Source of the DNA: Heterohyrax brucei
Taxonomy: Eukaryota; Chordata; Mammalia; Hyracoidea; Procaviidae
DNA: 64,000 bases
Direction of reading: 5' to 3'
Assembly: GCA_028571685.1 (NCBI GenBank)
Contig: CM053141.1
Span: forward strand, 137,792,833 to 137,856,832
In this document: in pieces, positions 1 through 11,699 of the stretch
Layout: the number at the start of each line of letters is the position of its first letter
Numbering within the stretch: the stretch's first letter is position 1
Program-made: the position numbers and the translations under genes
The notes under the pieces: generated by a model
Told to the model about the DNA's origin: nothing
What the model saw: the letters and a program-made list of their open reading frames with translations, nothing else
Database searches by the model: none

Positions 1-60
1 TGTGTTGCAGGAAAGGGAAGAGGTCCTAGATAAGTAAAACATTACTGAAGAAGATAAATA

Positions 61-1076
61 CGTGCTATGGAGTCGATTCTGACTCATAGAGACCATATGT
101 ACAACATCACCAACCAGTGCCCAGTCCTGCACCATTCTCACAAACCATTACACTTCAGCCCATCGTGGCACCTGTTGTATCAGTTCATCTCATTGAGGGT
201 CTTCCTCTTTTTCACTGACCCTTTACCAAGTATGATGTCTTTCTCTTGGGATTGTTCCTTCCTGATGAAATACCTAAAATACGTGAGATGTAGTCTCACC
301 CTCTTTGATTTTAAGGACCATCTTGGTTGTACTTACTCTAAAACAGATTTGCTTGTTCTTCTGGCAGTCCTTGGTATATTCAGTATTCCTCACCAATACC
401 ACAATTTGAAGTCATCAGCTCTTCTTCAGTCTTCCTTATCCAACTTCTGCATAAATGACGTGACTGAAAACACTAGGGCTTGGTAAGTAGCACCTTAGTC
501 TTCAAGGTGATATCTTTACTTTTCAATATTTGAAAGCCGTCTTCTGCAGCAGATCTGCCCAGTGCAGTGCATCTTCTGACTTCTTGACTGCTACTTCCAT
601 AGATACCGACTGTGGATGCAAGTAAAATGAAATCCTTGACAACTTCAAATTTTCCTCCATTTATTATTCTGTTTCTTATTATCTAGTTGTATGGATTTTG
701 GTTTGCTTGTTTGTTTTTTATGTTGAGGTATCATCCATTCTGAAGGTTGTGTTCTGTGTCATCCCCAGTGTTTTGCGTCTTCTTCACTTTCAGCAAGCAA
801 GGTTGTGTCAACAGCATAGCACAGGCTGTTAATAAGTCTTTCACCAATCATGATTGACCATTCTTCCTCACAGTTCAGCTTCTTGGATTATTTACTCAGC
901 ATACAGACTGATTAGGTGTAGTGAACGGATACAACTCTGACACACACTTTAAACACAAAGTATCCCCTTCTGTTTGAAAGACTGCCTCTTGATAAACATA
1001 CAGGTTCCTCAGAAGCACAAGTAAGTGTTCCAGAATTCCCATTCTTTGGAATGTTATCCATAATGTTATCCAAAAT
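61..1076 (-). mobile_element. RTE (BovB-like) LINE, 3' half, decayed
   Basis: The sequence matches, in reverse orientation, the C-terminal and reverse-transcriptase part of the RTE LINE seen elsewhere in this window, for example 26900-28030. The left end carries the 3'-terminal motif (GAGTCGATTCTGACTCATAG). The right end stops inside the RT domain: reading leftward, 912-1100 gives an RT-like stretch with NIPKNGNSGTL near its start (the RTE copies have RMGIPEHLI there). The copy is therefore 5'-truncated and has many stops and frameshifts. It would encode a target-primed reverse transcriptase, but this copy cannot be functional. Family identity is judged by comparison with the other copies in the window. 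Confidence 0.9.
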
Positions 1077-1101
1077 CAGAGGCCTGATCTCAGAATACAC
1101 T

Positions 1102-1149
1102 ATACAGCCAGCCAGCCAAGCTAAGTGCCGTCGAGTCGGATACAGCCAG
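1102..1149 (-). mobile_element. 28-base SINE/RTE tail micro-insertion with 10-base duplication
   Basis: ATACAGCCAG occurs at 1102-1111 and again, perfectly, at 1140-1149. The 28 bases between them contain AAGTGCCGTCGAGTCGG, the reverse complement of a SINE/RTE-type 3' end. This looks like a complete retrotransposition event in which only the last bases of the element were copied. Confidence 0.7.
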
Positions 1150-1442
1150 GGTAGTCAAAATATCCTGGTAGTCAAAACAACTGACACACAGACCAATAGA
1201 ATAGAATTGAAAACTCAGATGTAAATCCATCTACAAGTGGCTAACTGATCTTTGACAAAGGACAAAGTCCATTAAATAGGGAAAACACAATCTCTTTAAC
1301 AAACAGTGCTGGCTAAAACCAATGTCCATTTGTAAAAAAAAAAAAAAATTAAACAGGACTCATACCTCAACCATACACAAAAACTAACTCAAAATCAAGC
1401 AAAGACCTAAATATAAAACCTAAGACTATAAAGATCATGAAA

Positions 1443-1682
1443 GAATAAAAAAGCAACAATTCTTGGGGTCTTTATATTTGGCTTAAATAAAATACCAAAT
1501 ATAACTAAAAATGCAAAAACAGGAGAAAATGCACTGGGTAAATAGAACCTCCTAAAAATTTACATTTACATTGGAGGTTCCATTTATCTACTGCATTTTC
1601 TCCTGTTTGTACATTTTTAGTTATATTTAGTATTCTACCTATGACATATATAAAGGCCCCTAGCATTATTGCTATTTTTTAC
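1443..1682. repeat. Long hairpin: inverted copy of L1 sequence
   Basis: Bases 1443-1552 (L1 sense) recur as a reverse complement at 1573-1682, around a loop of about 20 bases. By eye the inner 62-base arms (1491-1552 and 1573-1634) differ at about seven positions. Only the left arm is in the expected L1 order, so the right arm is a local inverted duplication. It could extrude as a cruciform. Confidence 0.85.
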
Positions 1683-1832
1683 TCTGGTGGAGTAGTGGTT
1701 AAGTGTGACATCTGCTAACCAAAAAGACCAGCAGTTCGATCCTTCCATGGAAACTCTGTGGGGCCTTTGTATTCTGTCCACACAGTTGCCATCAGTTGAA
1801 TCAACTTGTCAGCACTGTGTTTGGTTTTGGAA
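1683..1832 (+). mobile_element. AfroSINE
   Basis: The tRNA-like head (TGGAGTAGTGGTTAAGTG) and a B-box-like GTTCGATCC are followed by the body and the tail TTGAATCAACTTGTCAGCA...TTTGGTTTT. It lies directly at the end of the inverted L1 arm. Confidence 0.85.
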
Positions 1833-2560
1833 AAATGTAAGTATTTCTCCAAAACTAAAAAAGAGTATCTAGAAACTGGGGGGAAAAACGGCTACAATTT
1901 ATCCAACAAGTGCCTAATCTCTAAAATTTATAGAAAACATTAACACCTCAACAACAATCCAATTAAAAAATGGGCAAAGGATATGAATAGATACTTCACC
2001 AAGAAGATATTGAGGCAGCTAACAAACACTTGAAGAGCTGCTTGCAAATGTTAACCATCAGACAGGTGCAAAGCAAAACTACAGTGAGATACCATCTCAC
2101 CCAGACTTTACCGGCATTAATCAAAAATCAACTTAAAAAAGGCAAAATAACAAACACTGGAGAAATTGTAGGGAGACTGGAACTCTTATACACTACTGGT
2201 GGGAACATAAATGGTATAACCACTATGGAAATAATATGGCACTTTCTTAAAAACTTAGAAATACTACATGACCCAGCAGTCCTCTTCCTAGTATACATGT
2301 GCGTACTCTTGTTCACTGTAGCATTATTCACAATATCAGAAAGATGGAAACAACTTAAGTACACATCAGCAAGTGAATGGATTAAACTGTAGTACACATA
2401 CACAACGGAAAACTTCACAATGATAAAGAATAATGATGAATATACAAAACATCTTACAACACAGGTTAATCTGGAAGACAGTACACTGAGTAAATTGAAG
2501 CAATCCCAAAAGGCCAAATAATGTGTGAGACTGCTACTATACAGAGAAAAAAAGGTTGAA

Positions 2561-2584
2561 ACACACATACACACACACACACAA
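2561..2584. repeat. (CA)n microsatellite
   Basis: An uninterrupted CA run near the end of the L1 fragment. Confidence 0.95.
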
Positions 2585-2642
2585 AAGATATTTGATGGTT
2601 AGCAAGGAAACAGAGGAAAAATTACCAAAACAGAACAAACAA

Positions 2643-2803
2643 AAAAATCCACTACCATCGAGTCGATTCCAGCTCATAGTGATCCTATTAGACAGAGCAG
2701 AACTGCCCCCACAGAGGTTCCAAGGAGTACCTGGTGGATTTGAACTGCCAACCTTCTTGTTAAGCAGCCGTAACACTTAACTGTTATGTTACCAGATTTT
2801 CCA
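2643..2803 (-). mobile_element. AfroSINE
   Basis: It reads, reversed, tail (CATCGAGTCGATTCCAGCTC), body, then tRNA-like head ending near ACACTTAACTGTTATG. The element is nearly complete. Confidence 0.88.
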
Positions 2804-3165
2804 AAAAAACAAATAGATAAAAGACACATGCTACTATTGTGGAAGGGAAAGAACAATATGCAGGAAGTCAGAAAAACATGACCAAAGCAAGAGAAGACAA
2901 TGAGAGGAATGCAAAGACAAAGCAATAACAGTAATTACAATTGCATGAACAATCCTGCAATAACAGTATTAGCAAATAATTTACAAATTCATACATAGGT
3001 AGATAAGCATGCCAAGAGATGTAGGACTGTGTAAAGAGAACACACCCACATGTAGATACAGGTGTGGTGATTAATATTTCTATACAGATAACTATAGATG
3101 GTACTTACGTATTACTCTTGACAATAGAGCACACAAGAGCCACAGTTAGGGCAAGTTCTTTGTTG
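2804..3165. other. A-rich non-coding sequence, possibly old L1
   Basis: AC-rich, A-biased sequence between a SINE and an RTE scrap. It may be L1 3' UTR because L1 resumes at 3217, but I see no diagnostic motif. Confidence 0.4.
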
Positions 3166-3216
3166 TTAGATGCCATGAAGTTACTTCCAATTCATAGTAA
3201 CCCCATGCAAAATAAA
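3166..3216 (-). mobile_element. RTE 3'-end scrap
   Basis: GTTGTTAGATGCCATGAAGT plus the following 30 bases match the reversed last 50 bases of the RTE LINE. The rest of the element is absent, so this is a very short 5'-truncated insertion. Confidence 0.7.
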
Positions 3217-4047
3217 AAAAAAAAATCACTGATCATTAATTATTAAAGAAATTCAAATCAAAACAACCATGAGATACCACCTCACCCCAACAAGATTGGC
3301 CATGATCCAAAAAACACAAAAAAATAAATTTTGGAGAGGCTGTGGAGAGATGGGAACTCTCTTTCACTGTTGGTGGGACTGCAGAATGGTGCAACCTCTT
3401 TGGAAAGCAATTTGGCGTTACCTTAAAATAATGAATATAGATATACCATTTGACCCAGTTATTCCTCTTTTTGGAATATATCCTACAAAATCAAGGCCAT
3501 TCACACCGACTGCTACATGCACACGAATTTTCATTGCAGCACAGTCCATGATAGCAAAAAGTTGGAATCAACCCAGATGCCCAACAACAGAAGAATGGAT
3601 AGGTAAACTTTGGTATATATACTCCATGGAGTACTATACACTGATAAAGAACAACGATGATAGCAGGAAACGTCTCTCAATTTGGTCTCAATGGAGGACA
3701 TTATATTAAGTGAAACTAGTCAGCGACAGAAGGACAATTATTATATGAGATCCCTATGATAAAAACTTAAAAGCATACTCCTACATAATAGAAAAGACTC
3801 TTTGATGGCTACAAGCGTGGGGAAGGTGGGAGGGCGGGAGGGCAAGGGGCGAGGGTGTAGATTAGATAATTGTTAGAAATCTGGTAGGGTGAAACTGATG
3901 ACAATTCACATTAGTAGGAAGATCAATATTAATGAGACTTCGACACAACTTGTGTACTGCTCCTGTCTTAACCCAATATTGTAAGTACAGAGTATGTAGA
4001 CTTTCATTTTTTTATTTAATAAAAAAAAGTAGTGGAAAAAAAAAAAA
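3217..4047 (+). mobile_element. L1 3' end with open ORF2 C-terminus
   Basis: This plus-strand L1 begins inside ORF2 and runs to a poly(A) tail at about 4036-4047. Positions 3269-3709 are an open 146-codon frame for the C-terminal domain of ORF2, with the usual landmarks [30 protein letters not shown] and a terminal [17 protein letters not shown]. The 3' UTR holds a G-rich block (about 3820-3856) typical of mammalian L1. It resembles the 3' end of the minus-strand L1 at 30740-37444, so both are probably the same lineage. It is strongly 5'-truncated and inactive. Confidence 0.9.
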
Positions 4048-4229
4048 CACTGCCTGCTCCTGAGCTATCCTCAGAACTATTGCTGTGTTTGAGCCCACTG
4101 TTGCAGCCACTGTGTCAGTCCATCTCGTTGAGGGCTGTCTTCCTTTTTGCTGACCCTCCACCTCAGCAAGCATGATGTTCCTCTCTAGGTACTGGTTCCT
4201 CTGATAACATGTCTAAAGCATGTGAAACA
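4048..4229 (-). mobile_element. RTE fragment
   Basis: Reversed RTE C-terminal sequence starting at CACTGCCTGCTCCTGAG. The last 50-60 bases of the element are missing, so the fragment abuts the poly(A) of the preceding L1 directly. Confidence 0.85.
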
Positions 4230-4985
4230 TAACCAAACACCTCTTGAGACAAAATTCATAGGCTCAAAAGCAAAGAACAAAGACTTGGGGAACATTTCGT
4301 CAACTGGCACAACACAGTTCATAAAGACAAAGTTGAATCCTACTTTGGTGAGTAACATCTGGGGTCTTAAAAGCTTGTGAACAGCCATCTGTGACATTAC
4401 TATGGATCTCTTCCTGTCTGGATCAAAAGAGATTGAAGAAAACCAAAGACTCAAGGGATCCGTTAGCCCAAAGGACTAATGGCCACATGACAGGACCAGA
4501 AGAACTAGACGTTGCCCAGCTATCACTACCAAAAACTCTGACTGCGATCACAACAGAGGGTCACAGACAGATTAGGAGAAAAGCTGTAGAACACAGGATC
4601 AAATTCATAAGGAAAGCCAGACTTAGTGGTCTAACAGAGACTTGGAGGAACCCTGAAGCTACGACCCTTCTGATATGGGACTGATGCCTCTCCCCGAAAC
4701 TACCCTTTAGCCACATCACAGACAGAATCATAAAACAAATAACACCCAGAAGGAACGTTGTCCTTAGAATCATCAATTGTATGAGATGAAGAGGGCAGCA
4801 TCTGTCCAAAAGCAAAGCTGAAAAGGCAGAAAGGGGCAGAATATCTGGATGAAAGGAAGTGTGAAACCTAGGATGGAAATGGGGAAACACATGACATATT
4901 GCGGGGAATGAAACCAATGTCATGAACGCTTTACATGCAAACTATCAAATGGGAAGACAATTGCTCTGTAAACTTTCACCTAATG
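4230..4985 (+). mobile_element. L1 3' UTR
   Basis: L1 3' UTR of the type I associate with afrotherian L1, with landmarks CTGGGGTCTTAAAAGCTTG (4351), AAGAACTAGACGTTGCCC (4500) and CTCTGTAAACTTTCACC (4964). No coding capacity; open frames here are chance. Confidence 0.8.
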
Positions 4986-5994
4986 CACAATTTAAAACAA
5001 GTTCATGTGCTTCTTCTCTGGTTTGCTATATCAACGCCATTGGTCCACTCTATTTATTTCACTTCATGAACTCCTTGTCATTTAATTAATGGTTTGAAAG
5101 AAAGCATGAAATTTCCTCACCAGTTCATCTTGAAAATATACTCTGATTTGTTAATCTCTGTCTTCTTTAACCAGAAGACTTCTATAACTTATATTACAAA
5201 AAAAAATGACAAGGACAATTATTATCAAAAGCTGAGCAGAACAAAGCTACGGTAATGACGAGTAGTACAATTCAATCACCACGACACTAGGTGATAAAAG
5301 GATAAAACATACCTACCTTTCTCTTTCTGATAACAAAGCAATTACAAGTTGTAAAGTAATACAGGGGAAGTAATAATTTAGCGGAACACTAGGAGAATGG
5401 TAGGCACAGAGAAATACAAAGGAAAACAACTCTGCACAAAAGATGATTCATTTTATCAAAACTTTCCATTATGAGTAGGGAACAACTTGCCAAAAATGTC
5501 AGGATGCACAGCAATATTATTCCCAGGAAAAATAATCTCTCTTATTAGTATTCAGAAAGTTGCTGGCAGGATGATATAATGAAAAAAAGAGCAGGCTTTC
5601 TTTGAAAACTGTAGGCAATGAAGCACAAGCAGGGGTAAGGCAAAGACACTAGGATGACACTGTCAGCATATTCAGACTTAGAAACTGTACAATTAAAAAA
5701 AAAATCATGGACCAGGGACCACAGGGTTACAGTCCTGAATAAGCAACATGCACTTGGACAAACAGAGATGTCAACCTTCACGACCTTCAAAAGATCCCTG
5801 GCAGTATTCCAGTTCTCAAGACACAGTTAGCAGTCCCCACACAGTGCCAGACACAGTCAGGCAGGGAGGAAGCATGTCCAACGGCAGTCCAAGAATTGCT
5901 AGATGAAAAGTGTTAATAAAGGAACTTAAGCATCATACTGACAGCTAAGGCATTTAAGCTTCTGTTTGCAGCCTGAAAAACTCACTCTAAGAGT
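4986..5994. other. No gene or repeat recognised
   Basis: AT-rich non-coding sequence on both strands. I see no splice-bounded open frame or known repeat. Confidence 0.6.
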
Positions 5995-6115
5995 CTTAAA
6001 TCACTTCCATTGTTTCATCTTTAAAATTGGGAACGGCACTCCATACCTGTCAGGGTTGCCACGAAGATCAGTTAATGGTTATAAAGTGCACTGGAGCTAA
6101 GTATTAAATATTACA
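5995..6115 (+). mobile_element. MIR SINE fragment
   Basis: The string around TTTCATCTTTAAAATTGGGA, then GTCAGGGTTGCCACGAAGAT and a TAAAGTGCACTGGAGC-like end, follows the 3' half of MIR. It is old and diverged. Confidence 0.7.
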
Positions 6116-7321
6116 AGATATGACAAAAGCTACGATCTGGCCTACACAGCTGACACAGACTTCATATTGTTCATGTCACAAATCATGTCACATTTCCAGA
6201 TGTTATTGATTGCAAAAGAAAAAGCCAAGAAAGTGGGCTTCATTTCCTACATTTAGGGGAAACTGTCCCTTCCTGTAATAGCTGTGATAATGCTGCCAGA
6301 GAGGATACAAGTAGTGTGCAGCCTTTACGAACAAAGAAAAGCAGAATCTGAACTGTTCTGTTTCCTACTGTGCCTCCAGCTTTCCTGTTCTTTCTCCCTT
6401 GCGCTCCCTCCCTCTTCCCTTCCTCCCTCTCTTATCCTTTTAAGATCTTACTCATTTTTTCCCTTTTTCATACTTATTCTTAATCCTAGTTTCACATTTT
6501 CAATAAAGTTAATTCTACATGTATGCATAACCTAACAGTCTAGTAATGGCCCCTTACAGGGAGAAAGCTCCTAACATGAAAATGTGGTGATTTAGTGTAG
6601 TCTCTCACCCAGTGTTAAGCCCACCCTACTTCTAGCTACATATTCCATTTGTGGAAATGTTAATCATTTGAAATTTATTTTACATGCTGAGCTAAAACCT
6701 ACCTTGCAATAGCTTCTACACACTGATTTTGATTCTGTATTCTGAAGATAACACAAAAATCTAATCCTTCTTTATTTCAGCTTGTTACACATCTGACAAG
6801 TTTCTGCCGCGATTGAACTATATAAATACTGGCTAGGAATTCTTCAAGGTTTTGCTGTTAAGAGCATAAAGACAGTTTACTTGGATGTTTCAAAGGATGG
6901 CTCAGCTCTCAGAGCCCCAGAGAAAACTGAAACATTTTTAGCAATATAGAAATTTTATTGCAATACTAAAGGATACATCAATATATGTTTCTTTATGGGG
7001 GTATATTCAGTTATGTGAGGATAAGAAGGTGGCAAAAGTTTCTATATGAGTCATGGGCAGAAAGGCAGAGACACAGGTGTGTATTTCAGACACCAAGCAA
7101 GCCAGCTAGCTCAGCTTCAAATGGGAGAATTTTGAGGGGTAATGAGAAATACAAGTTGGTAGTAGAACCGTGATAGATATTCAGGAGAAAAGAAAAGCTC
7201 AAGAACAATCTGAATCTGGTGAAAAGAGTAATAAAATTTACAATTGTCAGGTACATTTGGTCTTCACTTATCTTCTGAGGTGACTTTTGGTTATCATGAA
7301 AATCTTTATCTGCCAACTATT
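6116..7321. other. No gene recognised; short pyrimidine tract
   Basis: Unique AT-rich DNA. The only feature is a C/T-rich tract at about 6396-6441. Confidence 0.6.
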
Positions 7322-7450
7322 TAGAAGTTTTTATTAACCACCCACTATTTTACAGGTACTGTTTTGGGCACCAGAAACTCAGTGGTGAATAAGATAAAGA
7401 AGGTCCTTGCCCTCATGAAACATAGATTCTTAGCAAAGGAGTCAGATAAC
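7322..7450 (+). mobile_element. L2-like LINE fragment
   Basis: The course TTTTATTAACCACCCACTAT, then ACTGTTTTGGGCACCAGAAA and TGCCCTCATGAAACATAGAT, resembles the widespread L2 segment ('...CTACTATGTGCCAGGCACTG...CCCTGCCCTCATGGAGCTTAC'). The match is by memory. Confidence 0.6.
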
Positions 7451-7599
7451 ATGCAAGTAGGTGAGATCAGAGGTAGTACCAGTGCTTTGACAAAAAATAA
7501 AGCCACTCCCCAGCTGCATTATTTCAGGACTAATTTATTGGCTTTTATCCAAAGCTTTCCTTGTCTCTAGAATAAAGATTGTAACAATCCCTACTAGAA

Positions 7600-7763
7600 A
7601 TCCTAGTGGCATAATGATTGAGTGCTACATCTGCTAACCAAAAGGTTGGCAGTTCAAATCCACCAGGCACTTCCTGGGAACTCTATGGGGCAGGTCTACT
7701 CTGACCAATAGGGTTACTTACTATGAGTCAGAATCAACTTGATGGCAGTGGGTTTGGGTTTCA
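7600..7763 (+). mobile_element. AfroSINE
   Basis: Head GTGGCATAATGATTGAGTG, B-box GGTTGGCAGTTCAAATCC and tail GAATCAACTTGATGGCAGTG before GGTTTGGGTTT. It is followed at once by a reversed RTE. Confidence 0.9.
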
Positions 7764-8800
7764 GTTTAACATGTAAAGTACTTTGGATCTCATGGATTTC
7801 ATTTTTTTCAGCTTCAGCTTGAACTTTTCTGAGCAACCGATGGTCTCTTCTAGTTACCCTGGCTTTGTTCTGTCGGATAATACTGAGCTTCTTCTTCATC
7901 TCTTTCCACAGTCTTGAATTAATTCTTATCTATTCCATCTAGTGAAGTCCACATGTATAGTCACTGTTTATGTTGGTTCTTTAAACCAAAAAAAAAAAGT
8001 ATTTGCAATGAATAAGTTATTGGTCTTGCAAAATATTATCCAGGGATCTTGGTGTCACTTCTCATCACCAAGTCATAATTTTCAACTACTGATCTTTGTT
8101 TCTAACACTGGCATTGCAATCACCAGTAATCATCAATGCAACTTGACTGCAGGCTTGATTAATTTTAGACTGTAGAAGTTGCTAAAAACCTTCAGTTACC
8201 TCATCTTTGATATTAGTAGCTGGTGCATAAATTAAATAATAATCATATTAACTACTCTTTCTTACAGGGGTAGGGATATTGTCCTATCGCTGTCAACACT
8301 ATATCTCAGGGCAGATCTTGAAATGTTCTTTTGACAATGAATATGATGTGCTACTCAGTTTGCCATTTCCGGCATAGATGATCATATGATTATTTCAAAT
8401 TGGCCAGTTAAGTCCATTTCAGCTCACTAATTCCTAGGAAACTGATCTGAAAGTGTTCCATTTCATTTTTTACAACTCTCAATTTTCCTAGATATATACT
8501 TTGTACATTGCAGTTATTAATGGAGTTTTGCAGATTTTCTTTTCATTTTGAGACATACCACATCAGCAAATGAAGGTCCTAAAAAGCTTTCCTCCATCTA
8601 CATCCTTAAGGTCAATTCTATTGGAGGAAGTAGCTCTTCCCCATTGTATTCTGAATGCCTTCCAACCTGAGACACTTATCTTCCTGGACTCTGTGAAACA
8701 ATGCGCTACTGCTATTCATTCATAAGATTTTCATTGTCCAAGTTTTTCAGAAGCAGATTGCCAGGTCCTTCTTCCTACTTTGTTCAATACAAAGTAGTCT
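7764..8800 (-). mobile_element. RTE 5' half (endonuclease region), decayed
   Basis: Reversed RTE sequence spanning the apurinic-like endonuclease part. It contains the reversed 'ITGDWNAK' segment (ATCACCAGTAATCATCAATG, about 8119) and the start of the coding region near 8560 (TTTTGAGACATACCACATCA). It continues rightward into the 5' leader and ends around 8800. The RT half is missing, so this is a 3'-deleted or rearranged copy. Stops and small indels are frequent. Confidence 0.85.
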
Positions 8801-9481
8801 TTATTCTGAAATGCCTGTTTAGTATTTCTGGCAGCAGAACACTGGTATTTACCCCCCAAAAATGATTAAAATTTCAGAAATGTGCTGCCTGTCATACTTA
8901 AATGTCTCCTTCCTCACAAAAATGGCATGGGATTTAGAACCAATTGTATGACCAGTTTGCAGTAAAATATCACTTTGAATTAGATGTGACTTAATTTGCC
9001 ATGACTTTTGCATCTTTAGAAACTCTGTAGGAGTTAAGCTGTTAAGATGAACCCAAGCATACAATTCTTTTGTTAATCATTAAGGGCCCCATTCAGCCCC
9101 AATTAAATTTCCACAGCTGCCAAGCAAAAATGCTCAGTTGTCTTCTGAACATGAGAGCTGGAGTCTGGTCCGGCAATAAACGACCATAGCTCACCCTTAA
9201 CTGTAAACCATCACTCAGAGAGCATAACCCTTAACCTTTCAGGGAAATGGATCAGAACCCATTAACACAGAATACCAGCATCAAGAAATCATCTCTTTTC
9301 ATAGCATCAGATTGTCAAATACACTTTTAAGATTCTCACTAAATACAATAAAAGAAAAAAAATTTTCTCTGTCCCCATCCCTATCACCTCATCCCTAATT
9401 CAGCTTTTAATTCAACCTGTAAAACTGGTAGAAGTACAGACATATTTGATCACACAGAAATTATCATAGTTAGCATTACTT
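8801..9481. other. No gene or repeat recognised
   Basis: Non-coding sequence. The 71-codon open stretch at 8849-9064 (minus) has no recognisable domain. Confidence 0.55.
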
Positions 9482-9695
9482 ACTGAGTATAATGTGTTGC
9501 TTTACATGTACTGGTTTACTTAATCATAACAAATCTATAAAGTAGGTACTCGATGTCAAATCCATTTTAGTGATGAAATCAATAACACTTAGTATGATTA
9601 GGTAGCTTTCCAAGGTTGCACAAATAGAACTGGGATTTGAACCAGCCCGATTCCGGAGCCCATGGCTAAGAACATATGCTCCAGAGGATGCCTTA
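9482..9695 (-). mobile_element. MIR SINE
   Basis: Reversed MIR order: ACTTAATCATAACAAATCTA, TTTTAGTGATGAAATCAATA, CCAAGGTTGCACAAATAGAA, then CTGGGATTTGAACCAGCCC with the B-box in reverse. Confidence 0.8.
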
Positions 9696-9769
9696 TTAAC
9701 ATGCAGAGATTTTAGTCAAATCTGGAGGGGGTAGAGGGGTTAAAAAGCAACAGGAACAGACACTTGGAA

Positions 9770-9771
<2 letters not shown>

Positions 9772-9805
<34 letters not shown>
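9772..9805. repeat. (GT)n microsatellite
   Basis: Pure GT run of about 17 units. Confidence 0.95.
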
Positions 9806-9807
<2 letters not shown>

Positions 9808-11354
9808 ACAACATATGTCTGCATTATTACATAGAGAAAGAACTGTACAGAAATAATCAGAACCATCAATAACACCTACTTCTGAGGAATGAAGTTATGG
9901 AGGAGAGTCTTTTTATGGCATTTTCTAACTTTTCTACAGTGATTTATGTTGTTCTTGATACATCATTTTGATTCAAACAACACCAAGAAGAAAAGAACAG
10001 TTACTTTGGTTATAAAACTAGAAAGCCAGAGTTCATATCATGAGAGATGAAAAACAAAACAAAAGATATATTTTAACAATGAATTTAATAGGAAAGAGGA
10101 AAACTCAAAGCCTAAATGAAAATTCTTAAAACAAGAAATGAGTATGGATTAAAAAATGTCCCACTCTCTAAAAGTCTTGTGCTTACACTGGAAGTAGTTC
10201 ATAATATTAACTGGGAAATTCAGTGTTTTCTGAGGAGCACTTTAGGCAACAGAAAGGAGAAATGAATCAATTCAAATTCAAGAAATACAGTTAAGCTTTC
10301 CATGCTAAGACTAGAGTCCTTCATCTTAACAAGGTATCAACATTCTTGAGCAAAATTGATCTCAGGATCTAACCTCTCACCTCCCTCTCAAAGGAAGCTA
10401 TATGTTTCAGATTGCTCTGTCTCTGGATAACATAATATTAAATCAAAACAGTTGTAAGTAAGAAAAGACAAAATATCTGACAGGAAACTACTTGTTAACC
10501 CAAGAGTAAATACCCATGTTTTTACAAACTTGTCAATTTCACACTAGTTTCCCAAATTCTTTTTTAGCATCTTACTTTTCATTACTGATTGGAATTCCTA
10601 TTAGTCATGATGAAAATCACTGTTGTACAGTACAATCCTTTTATATTTTTAATAATTCCATCTATCTTATTCCCCACATGATATAACTTTCTAAAATGGA
10701 ATAAGGGAGTAAAAATCAGAAAATCTTTACTTTTGTGTACAATACCACGTTTGGTTACACTAACTTTTCTCTGAGCAGGCCTCCAGCTCAAAGTAGGGCA
10801 TTGAGTTGCTAACCCCTGTTCCTTTGAACTTTATGTCTCAGTGCTGAGAGAATGGGGATTAGTGTTCAGTGAGCACTAATTCATGAGTGAGGGTTAGAGG
10901 TAAAAATCATTTTATGTCTTGCACAAAGCAGAGGAATGTGGTACTAAAGAAGTTAGAAAAGGAGTCAGAAATCTGGGCATCTGAAGGATCTGTTTGATCA
11001 TGTTATCACTGTGCAAACTTGTGCTAAAGATAACTCTTACTTTGAAAAGGTAAAAGCATGACTTAAAAGACTCATAGCAAATACAAAATGAACACTTACC
11101 AAGATTTTACTCAACTTATTAGTAGTAAAACCAGTAAGATGCTAAAACCAATTTAAAAGACCACTCAAAGTATATATACATATGCAATCAAGAACACTAA
11201 AATGAATTTGTTAATAGATGCGAAACAGGTCAATATCCAAATAAAATGCAATGTTTGGAATTACCTGGGAACAAGGGTAAGGAATCAATTGCATTATCAC
11301 TTACCTAGGAAAATTTGTTTGCATACCTCTGAAAAGGGATCTTTTGCTCTTTGC
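9806..11354. other. No gene or repeat recognised
   Basis: AT-rich unique sequence with no supported exon on either strand. Confidence 0.55.
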
Positions 11355-11699
11355 TATGAATCCCCACTTGTCTGTCAGTTTGTCATGTGGGGGCTTAGAT
11401 GTTGCTATGATACTGGAAGCTATGCCCCCACTATTCAGATACCAGCAGGGTCACCCATGGTGGACAGGTTTCAGCTGAGCTTCCAGACTAAGACAAACTA
11501 GGAAGAAAGACCCAACAGCCTACTTCTGAAAAGAATTAGCCACTTAAGCCTTAAGAATAATGGCAGGACACTGTTTGATACAATGCTGGAAAATGAGTTC
11601 TCCAAGTTATCAAAAGATAACTGGAAAGAGCCGTCTCCTCAACAAAGAGTAGACAATAACAATGTGAATGCAGCCACGCTTTCGGGACCTTCGTTTGCT

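Larger units (their letters stand above)
1150..2640 (+). mobile_element. L1 fragment (end of ORF2)
   Basis: This is plus-strand L1 sequence covering the last third of ORF2. The recognisable course is: the 'ACAGACCAATAGAATAGAA' region, the 'AAATGGGCAAAGGATATGAA' block near 1969, and the C-terminal ORF2 domain (2030-2392, 'YHLTQTLPALIKNQLKKG'). It is heavily mutated, split by a SINE at 1683-1832 and by an inverted self-copy at 1573-1682, and fades out after the CA repeat at 2561. The C-terminal frame has no function here. Confidence 0.85.

Noticed and set aside
67-486. 139-codon open frame
   Set aside because: It is the antisense reading of an RTE C-terminal region.
2128-2580. 150-codon minus-strand open frame
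   Set aside because: It is antisense to the L1 ORF2 end and the CA repeat.
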